Part shown: piece after piece, positions 1 to 7,654 of the stretch
Layout: each line of letters begins with the position of its first letter
Position numbering within the stretch: the stretch's first letter is position 1
Origin: a bacterium
GTDB taxonomy: Bacteria; Patescibacteriota; Microgenomatia; Daviesbacterales; UBA10151
Assembly: GCA_030647265.1 (NCBI GenBank)
Contig: JAUSJM010000023.1
Coordinates: 1 to 39,940, forward strand
Length of the DNA stretch: 39,940 nucleotides
Reading direction: 5' to 3'
Made by a program: the position numbers and the translations under genes
The notes under the pieces: generated by a model
What the model was told of the DNA's origin: nothing
The model's database searches: none
What the model saw: only the letters and a program-made list of their open reading frames with translations

Positions 1-36
1 TTTCTTACTGTCCAAAATTTTTCCTTAAGAAATACA

Positions 37-1191
37 CTATTTCTCCGAAGAACGCCTAAAACGATTCAGAAGTTGTTTTGTTTTATCCACTGGATGTCTG
101 ATAACTTGCCCAGTCTCACCTAAAAAATGTTGTATCCGAGCCTGATTCTCTGGTTTAACTAAGTCTCTGGCATAAATTGCCTGTAGTGTATTTAATCCAA
201 AACCTGCAAAATTTGCAGCTGTGATCATTGACATTCCCACTTCTGGTATAAAGACTGTACCAGCCCAACCCAATTCCTTTATTGGCTCCATAACTAGAGA
301 AGCCGCACGAGCACTCCAATCACGAATACTATTACGATTTCCCATTTTTTCTTGTTTTGGTAAGAGCCTGTCTAATAGATAATAAGCCGCTGTAGCAGTA
401 ATATTGGGACTTGTCCCTATCTCCTTATTTTTAAGTAATCTTAAATTAACCTCTGCATTAGCTAACATCGCCCCATAATATAAAGCATAAGAAGCAAGAA
501 CTACTCCTAAAGATTGATTAAAGCGCAAAGCCCCACCCAAAGCTGCTGAACCTATACCAATTACTTCATATGCCTGGCCTAAGGACAAAGATAACGCTGT
601 TGATAATCCCAAGCGAAGAGCAACCTTAGAAATCTCTTCTGGGGGATATCCAGCAAGTACCAATATTCGGAGACGTTGCTCCTCGGAAAGCGAAGGAAAC
701 AAAGAAGCTGCATCTAGAGCCACCTTAAAAGTTTTACGAGGACTCCATTTTTGTACTTCTGCTAAAACATCACCCTTACTTTGTTCTATAGATGGTAGGG
801 CCTCACTTAGAATATCTTGATAAACTCTACCTTCAGTCCCCCATCTTTTTTCTATTTCAGCAATGGAGAGACGACTACCGCTCTCTTGAGCCTGATACAT
901 TTCTTCCAGAACATCAAGACTTCTGATATTACATCCATCTTCGTAATAGTCCAAAACTCTTCCTTCATATCTTCCGTCTGGACAATAACGAGCCAAGGCT
1001 CTTCTCTCTTGAGATCTCCTCTGCTGATAACTTTTACAAGCCTCACTAAAAGTTCCTAGCAGTCTGGTATAAAAAGCCACGTTAGCTCTTGCTTGTTGAT
1101 CTGGAGTTAGATGGGAAGCTTCCCTAGCTAAAGGCAACCATGGTTGCAAAACACCTTTTTCTGTCAAACCAGTAATTATTTCTTCTGTCAT
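37..1191 (-). CDS. Hypothetical protein with hydrophobic helices in the C-terminal half
   Basis: I do not recognise this 384-residue protein. The N-terminal half (about 1-190) is charged and probably helical, with basic runs such as QQRRSQERRALARY. From about residue 195 to 260 there is a Gly/Ala/Leu-rich stretch (LSLGQAYEVIGIGSAALGGAL, then SLGVVLASYALYYGAML) that could form two membrane or hairpin helices, and another apolar segment lies near 305-345. The C-terminus is basic (KQLLNRFRRSSEK). It starts at an ATG. It is the last gene of the minus strand in the window and has its own promoter (1264-1292), with no obvious Shine-Dalgarno sequence. Membrane association is an inference from composition only. 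Confidence 0.7.
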   Translation of the reverse strand: MTEEIITGLTEKGVLQPWLPLAREASHLTPDQQARANVAFYTRLLGTFSEACKSYQQRRSQERRALARYCPDGRYEGRVLDYYEDGCNIRSLDVLEEMYQAQESGSRLSIAEIEKRWGTEGRVYQDILSEALPSIEQSKGDVLAEVQKWSPRKTFKVALDAASLFPSLSEEQRLRILVLAGYPPEEISKVALRLGLSTALSLSLGQAYEVIGIGSAALGGALRFNQSLGVVLASYALYYGAMLANAEVNLRLLKNKEIGTSPNITATAAYYLLDRLLPKQEKMGNRNSIRDWSARAASLVMEPIKELGWAGTVFIPEVGMSMITAANFAGFGLNTLQAIYARDLVKPENQARIQHFLGETGQVIRHPVDKTKQLLNRFRRSSEK

Positions 1192-1226
1192 ATCTTTATT
1201 GCCTGGGTTGTGTTTGAGTTAGAGAC

Positions 1227-1238
1227 GGAACGAGTTCC
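1227..1238. repeat. Small palindrome in the 5' leader of the 37-1191 gene
   Basis: GGAAC-GA-GTTCC lies in the roughly 65-nt leader between the predicted promoter and the start codon. It could be a weak leader hairpin or an operator half-site pair. There is no further support. Confidence 0.3.
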
Positions 1239-1263
1239 TGCAGACAAATCAGGCATTACTCAA

Positions 1264-1292
1264 ATTATACTATAAAAACTATAGGATTTCAA
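1264..1292 (-). promoter_or_regulatory. Sigma-70-type promoter for the 37-1191 gene
   Basis: On the minus strand TTGAAA (1287-1292), a 17-nt spacer and a perfect TATAAT (1264-1269) are seen. An imperfect inverted repeat CTATA-AAAAC-TATAG lies in the spacer. Transcription would start near 1257, leaving a leader of about 65 nt. Confidence 0.6.
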
Positions 1293-1309
1293 ATAAAGGG
1301 GGGTTGATG

Positions 1310-1804
1310 TTACTCCCAACCTTGTGATTGATAGATAGATAGGGCTAAAACGCAAGTAGAAGTATTACCTACTGCAGTAACAGAAATAGCTGTATTTACC
1401 TTACTTTCATCAAAATCAAAGCCTCTGAACTGACAAAGATCTTTTAGGGAATCCTTAATTAGTTGTATAAGGGATTTTTCTACCTCATCTTTATCTTGGC
1501 CTGTGAAGTTGTGTTCTACAAACATACCTCTATTATCTTCCAGCTGGTACCACCCTATCCCAGCCCCAATAACTTCCCCTAAAGTTTCACTTCTATTTTC
1601 TGCTTTAATAATATAGAGCTTATAGCCATATTCCTCGGGAGGAGTTTGATATTGTTCCACTCTTTCTATTTGTGAGTGTGGAGGGATAATGGAAGATAGG
1701 ACAATAAGGTTGTAATTATAGACTCCACAATCTTTTAAAGCTGCATCAAAAGCAGAAAGAAGAGTTTTTCCTATCCCAACACCAGTAACAACTTTTATTT
1801 CCAC
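1310..1804 (-). CDS. Pyruvoyl-dependent arginine decarboxylase
   Basis: This 164-residue protein matches the PvlArgDC family, which converts arginine to agmatine, the first step of one polyamine route, without pyridoxal phosphate. The proenzyme cuts itself between two serines and the second becomes the pyruvoyl group. The expected site is visible as VLSSIIPP, with Ser37-Ser38. The N-terminal GVGIGKTLLSAFDAAL, the conserved GAGIGWY segment near 100 and the C-terminal TAVGNTSTCVLALSIY also fit. Length is normal for the archaeal and bacterial single-domain enzyme. No other polyamine gene is seen nearby, so its pathway partners must lie elsewhere or agmatine itself is the product used. The gene follows the MmyB-like regulator at 1874 by about 70 nt on the same strand. 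Confidence 0.88.
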   Translation of the reverse strand: MEIKVVTGVGIGKTLLSAFDAALKDCGVYNYNLIVLSSIIPPHSQIERVEQYQTPPEEYGYKLYIIKAENRSETLGEVIGAGIGWYQLEDNRGMFVEHNFTGQDKDEVEKSLIQLIKDSLKDLCQFRGFDFDESKVNTAISVTAVGNTSTCVLALSIYQSQGWE

Positions 1805-1873
1805 CTGTATATTTTATTATTTAATTTTTCTGTAGGCAAGTGCTCACAAAATTTTTACAATACTTCAATTTTA

Positions 1874-2677
1874 TTACCTTATCTCCTGAAGAAGTTTGTA
1901 ACTACTTTCATCTGCAGGAGTAAAAATTTGAAGGTAAAACCTAAAATCAAAGGTAGGATGAATACAAAAGAGATGAAAATTTAAAGTCTGCTCTCCTTTG
2001 CCCCAATCACCTGTTAGAGAGTGGTATTCATATTCATAAAGTAAGTATTGATAAGCGCCTGGGTTCACCCTCGCCCAAAGTTGACGAAACTCCTCATTCT
2101 TACTCATCCTCTGTGCCAAATCCTTGAACCACCTCTCCTCTTCATTATTCCCCTGTTCATACTTGAAAAGTGAGATCTCGTGTTCTCCGGCAGAAAGCAG
2201 TCTATCCCGACTATAGCCTTCCAGAACCTTAACCCCCAAAACATTCCTCTTGGTAAGGTTGACTTCCATCCAACTAGGTTTTTCTTTCAACAGATACCTA
2301 TTTATCCCATCTACTGTTTTGTACACTTTTCTTGCTTTTTCGCTAAAGTAAAAAGTTCTCCATGCATAATCAATTAAAATAACAGGAAGGTTAAAAAGCT
2401 CCATCTCTTCCTTAAGTCTTTTTATTGTTTCCTGTATCTCCACATCTGAAGGTAAAATTCCTGATGCCAGGAGCATGAGATTTCTACCTTGATCATTAAC
2501 ATCCAAAGCTTTCATTATCTTATCCAGGGTTTCCCTGGTGGGTTTAACCCTACCTTGCTCTATTTTAGAAAGCCTGGTAGTATCCTTCCAACCAATTTCC
2601 AGGGCCAGCTTCAGCTGAGAAAGCCTCTTTTTAATTCTATAATCCTTAATAAGTCCACCTAAAGTTGCTGTTAGCAT
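1874..2677 (-). CDS. XRE-family regulator with MmyB-like ligand-binding domain
   Basis: This is a 267-residue transcription regulator. Residues 5-60 form a Cro/C1-type helix-turn-helix (GGLIKDYRIKKRLSQLKLAL, then RLSKIEQGRVKPTRETL). Residues about 75-265 resemble the MmyB-like domain found behind XRE domains (PVILIDYAWRTFYFSEKARKVY, later FHLFCIHPTFDFRFYLQIFTPAD). It is a clear paralogue of the gene at 8063-8998: the first 20 residues are almost identical and the order of motifs is the same. The C-terminus is about 40 residues shorter than that paralogue. The ligand is unknown for this family. It could regulate the downstream arginine decarboxylase; this is position-based inference only. Confidence 0.85.
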   Translation of the reverse strand: MLTATLGGLIKDYRIKKRLSQLKLALEIGWKDTTRLSKIEQGRVKPTRETLDKIMKALDVNDQGRNLMLLASGILPSDVEIQETIKRLKEEMELFNLPVILIDYAWRTFYFSEKARKVYKTVDGINRYLLKEKPSWMEVNLTKRNVLGVKVLEGYSRDRLLSAGEHEISLFKYEQGNNEEERWFKDLAQRMSKNEEFRQLWARVNPGAYQYLLYEYEYHSLTGDWGKGEQTLNFHLFCIHPTFDFRFYLQIFTPADESSYKLLQEIR

Positions 2678-2731
2678 ACCTAGAAAAAATCACTGCGCGA
2701 TCCTGAAACACCTACATAACTCGAAGATGCT

Positions 2732-3646
2732 TTAATCAAACCTTAATTTAATCTCTTGCCACTTTCCGTTGATAAATTTGTAACCCTTAATCCCGGGTGA
2801 GTTCAAGACTGCGCCATCTTTTCCATCACCCACCTTTACCCACTCCAAAACGAGGCGCACCATCTCTCCCCGAAAATTAAAAATAAGTGTTTCATTCGTA
2901 GCATAACCTCTTTCAGAAAAATGAACTCTTTTAGTAGTATGTGTCGAAATAGGCCATTTTTCTCTTTTAATAACCTCGACAATTTGTTGAAACCTTAGTT
3001 CTTGCTCCGTAGTAACAACTGATCTTTTATTCCCTTCAACCGATAAAGGAGACCTTAAATCATCCACTCCAGGAGCTAGATTTTCTTCTTTTTCAGTACT
3101 ACCCTGTACTCTACCTTCCAAAGGAGAGGGTATCTTGACTGATGGGCTCGCCGAGAAGGGTTCTATCTCCTTAATTGTCAAACTCACCTTCCCCTGCTCC
3201 TCAACCTCAACAACAACACTCTCTCCTATTTTCTTTCCAATAATAGCTCTGCCAACGGGGGAGTTAATAGAAAGGTATCCTCTTGCTGTATCCGTTATAC
3301 TTAACATAACGTATTGATGGCAGGCACCACCATGATCTTCAACAGTAACCTTCACACCAGGTCCAGCGGTCCCAGTCAATACTTCTAAATCGTCAACAAC
3401 CACCGCTCTTCTTAATCTATCCTGTAACTTAAATAGCTCTCCTCTGTCCAACCCCCATTCGTGATCCAAAACATCCTTTGGACTATTTTCCCGCCAATCA
3501 GGATGGGCAGCATTTTCATATTCTCTTGGATAATGTACAAATATCTTCTCTTCGAATTGTTTTAGTTTTACGCTTAACTGATCAAAAATCTCTCTTGTTA
3601 TATAATAAGCATCAGGTCTAAATTCTTGCTCTTTTCTTCCAGCCAT
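2732..3646 (-). CDS. GreA/GreB-like transcription factor with extra C-terminal domain
   Basis: Residues 13-90 read like the GreA coiled coil (ITREIFDQLSVKLKQFEEKI). The tip segment PDWREN keeps the Asp-x-x-Glu-Asn pattern that GreA uses to place magnesium in the RNA polymerase secondary channel (Asp50 and Glu53 here). Residues about 95-170 are the globular GreA C-domain, including ISITD...GYLSINSPVGRAIIGKKIGESV. Beyond residue 170 a Ser/Pro/Glu-rich linker leads to about 100 further residues (VEVIKREKWPISTHTTKRVHF...) that no standard GreA has and that I do not recognise. At 304 residues it is nearly twice the usual 158. GAGGGG precedes the ATG at a good distance. It may be the last gene of the operon that starts at 7288. 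Confidence 0.8.
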   Translation of the reverse strand: MAGRKEQEFRPDAYYITREIFDQLSVKLKQFEEKIFVHYPREYENAAHPDWRENSPKDVLDHEWGLDRGELFKLQDRLRRAVVVDDLEVLTGTAGPGVKVTVEDHGGACHQYVMLSITDTARGYLSINSPVGRAIIGKKIGESVVVEVEEQGKVSLTIKEIEPFSASPSVKIPSPLEGRVQGSTEKEENLAPGVDDLRSPLSVEGNKRSVVTTEQELRFQQIVEVIKREKWPISTHTTKRVHFSERGYATNETLIFNFRGEMVRLVLEWVKVGDGKDGAVLNSPGIKGYKFINGKWQEIKLRFD

Positions 3647-3701
3647 ATATTTTTTCCCCTCAACTAAACTTTATAAATCCACATTCTAGTCGTTAATTTT
3701 T

Positions 3702-4232
3702 TTATCTTTTTGAATCTAGAGGGCAATAATTAAAGCGCTTTAAACTTTCCTTAATATCCTTATAAGTTTTACCTGCTAAACAGCCTCCCGCAATAAAAAC
3801 TTCTTGTGTTACATCAACCAAACAAAATTTAGGCATTTTGAATTTATTTTTCTCTTCTTCTGAGTTAAACTCAAAATCAACCAAAGCTAATCCTGTCAGA
3901 TCATCAAGAAATATGTCAATCTCAGCTATAAAATTACCATAAGGATAATAGTACCTGTACTTATGAATTATCTTTCCTTCCAACCGCCGCAATATTTCAA
4001 ATTCCTCTTCGTCCAGTATAATCGTCTGCTCAATTTGCGAGGAAGCATCGCCCTCATTTAGTGGTTCCTTTTTCACTAAGGTTAGCTTGTCACCTTTTTT
4101 ACGTAGGCGAAGTTTAGGATGAACACTATTCTTTGGTAAATAGATATCCAATACTTCAACCTTTTTATATCTATTCAAATCTATAGGTATCGCCTTTAGG
4201 AGATATGTAAGCTCTAGTTCTAAGGTGTCCAT
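3702..4232 (-). CDS. CYTH-domain (triphosphate tunnel) protein
   Basis: This 176-residue protein has the CYTH layout. The opening strand is LELELTYLLK, keeping the paired glutamates of ExExK while the usual lysine two further on is Thr. It is followed by LRLRKKGDKLTLVKKEP, HKYRYYYPYGNFIAEIDIF and DLTGLALVDFEFNSEEE. CYTH proteins bind triphosphates in a beta barrel with metal and act as adenylate cyclases, thiamine triphosphatases or inorganic tripolyphosphatases. The substrate cannot be read from sequence. It lies 14 nt after the thymidylate-kinase-like gene. AAAGGA lies upstream of the ATG. Confidence 0.8.
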   Translation of the reverse strand: MDTLELELTYLLKAIPIDLNRYKKVEVLDIYLPKNSVHPKLRLRKKGDKLTLVKKEPLNEGDASSQIEQTIILDEEEFEILRRLEGKIIHKYRYYYPYGNFIAEIDIFLDDLTGLALVDFEFNSEEEKNKFKMPKFCLVDVTQEVFIAGGCLAGKTYKDIKESLKRFNYCPLDSKR

Positions 4233-4246
4233 AATTTACTAATCCT

Positions 4247-5032
4247 TTAGTTTGTCCCTTCTTGTACTGATACAAAAGCGGACTCCTCCATACGAAGTTT
4301 ACCCTTCGCGGTAAGATCTTGGGTATCACGTAAGATACGGTCTACAACCAAATCTGCGGAGGTTGAAACTGACTGAGTATTTCTTATTGTTGTGTACAAT
4401 GCTTTATTATCTCTCATCCGTACGCCGTATAAGAAATCTCGCTCCCTAAATATTCTCAAATCACTTCCACTTACAGTATCGGCCAAAGCTTCGCTGAACT
4501 CACGATTTCGATTCTTAATTCTAGTTATCCTAACCTCCTCTGGAACGTCTATATAGAACACCCTATTAGGTATCACGGGATTAATTCCAGTAACTTCCTC
4601 AAACCATTGTTTTAACCGACCAATTTCCCCATTATACTCATCTAAAAGCGTCGGTATCTGACAAACAACCTGACTATCAGTATACCTATCTTTCAAAACG
4701 ATCATTCCTGCTTCTAGTGCAGGAATGATTTCGTATTCAGTTAAAAACATCCAATCAGAGAAGAAAGCAAACACCTGCGTTAAAAAAGTTGGGTGCTGTG
4801 TTTGAGCGCGAAGAAATTTGTCTTTTGAAACAGAATCAAGGAGATATCGACCGAATAAACTACTGGAAAATTCAGGAACAATTTTCACCTTATATCCCTT
4901 GCTTTGTAATATCTCACCCACACTAGCAATAATTGTTGATTTACCGCTACCATCCTGACCCTCAAAGACAGCAAAATAACCCTTATAATAGTCAGCTCCT
5001 GGTAATTTTTGACTGAATAATTCTAATTTCAT
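4247..5032 (-). CDS. Thymidylate-kinase-like P-loop nucleotide kinase
   Basis: The 261-residue protein has FEGQDGSGKST (Walker A, close to the dTMP kinase form FEGxDGxGKST), an LKDRYTDSQVVCQ segment equal to the dTMP kinase DRYxxS motif, and a lid-like region rich in Arg (ITRIKNRNREFSEAL...RIFRERDFLYGVRMRD). It is about 50 residues longer than typical Tmk, with an extension at both ends. It overlaps the aminotransferase gene by 4 nt and is followed closely by a CYTH gene. Its context is an operon, not a replication locus, so it may phosphorylate some other nucleotide or sugar nucleotide rather than act as the housekeeping Tmk. Confidence 0.82.
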   Translation of the reverse strand: MKLELFSQKLPGADYYKGYFAVFEGQDGSGKSTIIASVGEILQSKGYKVKIVPEFSSSLFGRYLLDSVSKDKFLRAQTQHPTFLTQVFAFFSDWMFLTEYEIIPALEAGMIVLKDRYTDSQVVCQIPTLLDEYNGEIGRLKQWFEEVTGINPVIPNRVFYIDVPEEVRITRIKNRNREFSEALADTVSGSDLRIFRERDFLYGVRMRDNKALYTTIRNTQSVSTSADLVVDRILRDTQDLTAKGKLRMEESAFVSVQEGTN

Positions 5033-6288
5033 AGTCGTTTACTAGTGCTTACATAGTAAGAGGTGACCTTCCTAAAAGCCTCTATATATTGTTCAGCCAA
5101 TTCAGTGTATCGCTCATCGTGCCAGACAGGCAGTTTTAGCGAGTGTTTGTGAAACTTCTCGGCAACTGGAAAATCTCCTACTTTGTACTTAATTTTACCT
5201 TTATAACTTGGAAATAATTTCTCTGGGCACTTAAACAAGTAGTGATGGTTTAATGGACAAGTGGAATTTGGACGATCGAGCATTATACATCCCTCTACTT
5301 GAAGAGCGCTAAAAAAACCCTCAATTGATAACCCACCTAATTCCTCAGGTATATATCTTAAAACATAAGCATACCACGCCGGGTTTGACTTCGCAGGTTT
5401 AATAGCTGGCCTTACTCCAGGCATAGTGGAAAAAGCCTTGTCAAATCTTTGTGCAATTTTTCTTTTTGTTTTCAGCCATTCATCAAGGTAATCAAACTGT
5501 TCATTAGCAATTGCAGCACCTAGAGGATGCATCCTTAATTTCAAACCCATTCCTGTAACAGCAAACTTATAAAGTTTATTATTTTTATTTATCTCCTTCA
5601 TACATCGTTTATTAAAGTGACCTAACAACATTGCTCTATAATAGATATCTTTGTTTCTTGTGAGCATAATCCCCCCCTCACCAGCAGTTACGTTCTTTTG
5701 ACCTTGCAAGCTCCAGGCAGCAGCATCTCCAAAGGTACCTACTAATTTGCCCTTATAAGTTGCACCATGAGCATGAGAACAATCCTCAAACAAAAAGAGG
5801 TGGTGTTTTTTGGCAATTTTTGTTATCCTGTCCATTTCACAAGGTATACCCCACATATGTGTCACAATAATTGCCTTGGTTTTTGGAGTAAGAAGCTTCT
5901 CTATAGAGTTCGGATCTATGTTCCCATCTTCTTGTACCTCACATAATACAGGAACTGCTCCAGTAAAAAAGATTGGGCTGATAGTTGCAAAAAAGGTATA
6001 CGAGGGACAGATAATCTCATCTCCCTCCTTTAATCCAGCTCCAACAAAAATCGAGTACAGGGCTGCAGTACCAGAACTAGTCCCTAAGGCATATCTCACA
6101 TGGTGATAATGGGAAAATTTTTCTTCAAATTCCTCATATATGCCTGACCTGTCGTAGATTGATATAGCCTTATGCAATTGGCCAATTACAGCCTGCTCTA
6201 GCTTGGGGGTTATTTCGGGCCAGATTAAGTGAGGCCCATTGTAAACGACAGTTGGTTTTCCACCATGAATAGCTAATCTAATACTCAT
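5029..6288 (-). CDS. DegT/DnrJ/EryC1/StrS-family PLP aminotransferase
   Basis: This 419-residue protein belongs to the sugar aminotransferase family. It shows GTSSGTAALYSIFVGAGLKEGDEII near the N-terminus, CPSYTFFATISPIFFTGAVPV, FEDCSHAHGATYKGKLVG with the PLP-binding Asp, and WSLQGQKNVTAGEGGIML carrying the lysine that forms the Schiff base. Members usually move an amino group from glutamate to a keto sugar or keto cyclitol. It overlaps the upstream oxidoreductase by 11 nt and the kinase by 4 nt, so the products probably work in one route. The C-terminal third contains several Cys and His residues (CPLNHHYLFKCPE). Confidence 0.92.
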   Translation of the reverse strand: MSIRLAIHGGKPTVVYNGPHLIWPEITPKLEQAVIGQLHKAISIYDRSGIYEEFEEKFSHYHHVRYALGTSSGTAALYSIFVGAGLKEGDEIICPSYTFFATISPIFFTGAVPVLCEVQEDGNIDPNSIEKLLTPKTKAIIVTHMWGIPCEMDRITKIAKKHHLFLFEDCSHAHGATYKGKLVGTFGDAAAWSLQGQKNVTAGEGGIMLTRNKDIYYRAMLLGHFNKRCMKEINKNNKLYKFAVTGMGLKLRMHPLGAAIANEQFDYLDEWLKTKRKIAQRFDKAFSTMPGVRPAIKPAKSNPAWYAYVLRYIPEELGGLSIEGFFSALQVEGCIMLDRPNSTCPLNHHYLFKCPEKLFPSYKGKIKYKVGDFPVAEKFHKHSLKLPVWHDERYTELAEQYIEAFRKVTSYYVSTSKRL

Positions 6289-7288
6289 AACGATTTAATA
6301 AATCTTTTGGGGAGATATAACTTCCTTGTTTTTGAGAACGATAGGCAGCTTCAATAAATGCCATGTGCTTCATATGGTATTCTGGTCCTCCATAATTCTC
6401 TCTTTCCCTATTTAAAATCCGGCAAAAATAATCAATTTGTTCAGTCGAGGCTGCTGGCCAAGCATTTTCGCGAGTTAATTTCTCCATCACCTCTCCACAA
6501 CAACTCATCCTTGAGATAGAACCTCTCTCGAGCTGGATTAAACCTCTCGATCCTAATAGTTTGATATTTTGCTCCTTCGGTGGACAGTGGCTGGAGATAA
6601 ATAGCGAGCCATGGAAACCACTCTTATAACAAAACAACAAAGCTGCCATATCCTCTACATTATGGCATTTCTTGTTTTTATTATTAACATTAAATTGGGC
6701 ATGTATGTAATCAGGTAAGCCAAAGTACCAAATAATTAGATCAATCATATGATAACCTAAATCAAGTATAACACCACCGCCAGCAGTTTTACTTAAACCT
6801 CTCCACCCTGATTGTGGTTCTTCTAGAAACATGGTTACCCTACAATCTACAAAATACAGGTCTCCAATCTGGTCCTTTAGTTGCAAAAAAGAATTGAAGA
6901 TAGGGTTAAACCTTCTTTGTAGAGTGACCATACACTCTAGATCAGCATTTTTAATTAATTTGGCAAACTTAATCGCTTCTCTTAAATTCCGAGCAAATGG
7001 TTTTTCCTTAAGTATATGGACTTTATGTTTCACAAGTGTAGGAATAATATCTGCATAGGCATCATGAGGCACTGCTACTATAGCAAAATCTATTCGTTCT
7101 TTTTTTAGTAATTCTTGACAGGAATCATATCCTTTTACCTTATACTGGGAAGCTACTCTCGATACCAGATTGGTATTAATGTCACAAACGGCTACTAGTT
7201 CAGCGAACTGAGAATTTATAATTCCCGGCAAATGATCCTCAGTCGATTGCTTACCAAGACCGATAATTGCTGCACGATATTTTCTCAT
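6278..7288 (-). CDS. Gfo/Idh/MocA-family NAD(P)-dependent oxidoreductase
   Basis: A Rossmann fold opens the protein (YRAAIIGLGKQSTEDHLPGI). The family marker EKP is present in LKEKPFARNLREA, and the C-terminal alpha/beta part carries GGGVILDLGYHMIDLIIWYF, with the aspartate and histidine of the usual catalytic pair. These enzymes oxidise or reduce a hydroxyl on a sugar or cyclitol. Paired with the DegT aminotransferase it suggests oxidation to a ketone followed by amination. The track start is GTG at 7291; I prefer the ATG at 7288. It is first in the operon and has a strong promoter only 10 nt upstream of the ATG. Confidence 0.9.
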   Translation of the reverse strand: MRKYRAAIIGLGKQSTEDHLPGIINSQFAELVAVCDINTNLVSRVASQYKVKGYDSCQELLKKERIDFAIVAVPHDAYADIIPTLVKHKVHILKEKPFARNLREAIKFAKLIKNADLECMVTLQRRFNPIFNSFLQLKDQIGDLYFVDCRVTMFLEEPQSGWRGLSKTAGGGVILDLGYHMIDLIIWYFGLPDYIHAQFNVNNKNKKCHNVEDMAALLFCYKSGFHGSLFISSHCPPKEQNIKLLGSRGLIQLERGSISRMSCCGEVMEKLTRENAWPAASTEQIDYFCRILNRERENYGGPEYHMKHMAFIEAAYRSQKQGSYISPKDLLNRYEY

Positions 7289-7298
7289 CACATCCTGG

Positions 7299-7328
7299 AT
7301 AATACAACCGTTTTTTACTATTTGTCAA
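7299..7328 (-). promoter_or_regulatory. Promoter of the Gfo/Idh-DegT operon
   Basis: On the minus strand a perfect TTGACA (7323-7328), an 18-nt spacer and TATTAT (7299-7304) are seen. The -10 box ends 10 nt before the ATG at 7288, so the leader should be only a few nucleotides. Confidence 0.65.
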
Positions 7329-7345
7329 TATCCATTATCAAATAT

Positions 7346-7374
7346 TTGACATATATTTTAAGAAGTGATATCAA
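7346..7374 (+). promoter_or_regulatory. Promoter of the GreA-C minigene
   Basis: TTGACA (7346-7351), a 17-nt spacer and TATCAA (7369-7374) lie 13 nt before the ATG at 7388. The -35 boxes of this and the divergent promoter are mirror images 17 nt apart. Confidence 0.55.
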
Positions 7375-7387
7375 TTAATCAAGTAAA

Positions 7388-7654
7388 ATGGTTAAGAAAA
7401 TCCTGAAAGTTGATTTGGGGAAAATTGTTTTAGTCAAACTTACCCAGGAAAGTGAAGTTAAAATATATAAAATCTACTTAGGTTTTCCGGATCTTTTAAG
7501 TGGTAAAAGTCAAAATAAATTAGCTTTAGATGCCTTTTATGTTTCCCCAGCAGCACCTCTGGCCCAAGCCATCCTAAACCATACCCAAGGAGAAAAAATA
7601 GAATATCCCTCCCCCAGCGGTAAAATCTCAGTAGAAATCCTGAAGATTTTTTAA
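7388..7654 (+). CDS. Stand-alone GreA/GreB C-terminal-domain protein
   Basis: This 88-residue protein ends in FYVSPAAPLAQAILNHTQGEKIEYPSPSGKISVEILKI, which follows the GreA C-domain pattern (SPLGxALLGkkvGDxvxvxxPxGxxxyxIlxI). There is no N-terminal coiled coil with the acidic tip, so it cannot stimulate RNA cleavage as GreA does. It might bind RNA polymerase as Rnk-type factors do, without reaching the active site. It is on the plus strand, divergent from the oxidoreductase operon, and its 3' end overlaps the PIN gene end by 4 nt. Confidence 0.72.
   Translation: MVKKILKVDLGKIVLVKLTQESEVKIYKIYLGFPDLLSGKSQNKLALDAFYVSPAAPLAQAILNHTQGEKIEYPSPSGKISVEILKIF

Noticed and set aside
817-1059. Plus-strand ORF of 80 residues and minus-strand ORF 852-1046 inside the 37-1191 gene
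   Set aside because: Shadow frames of the longer ORF, with low-complexity Ser/Phe composition.
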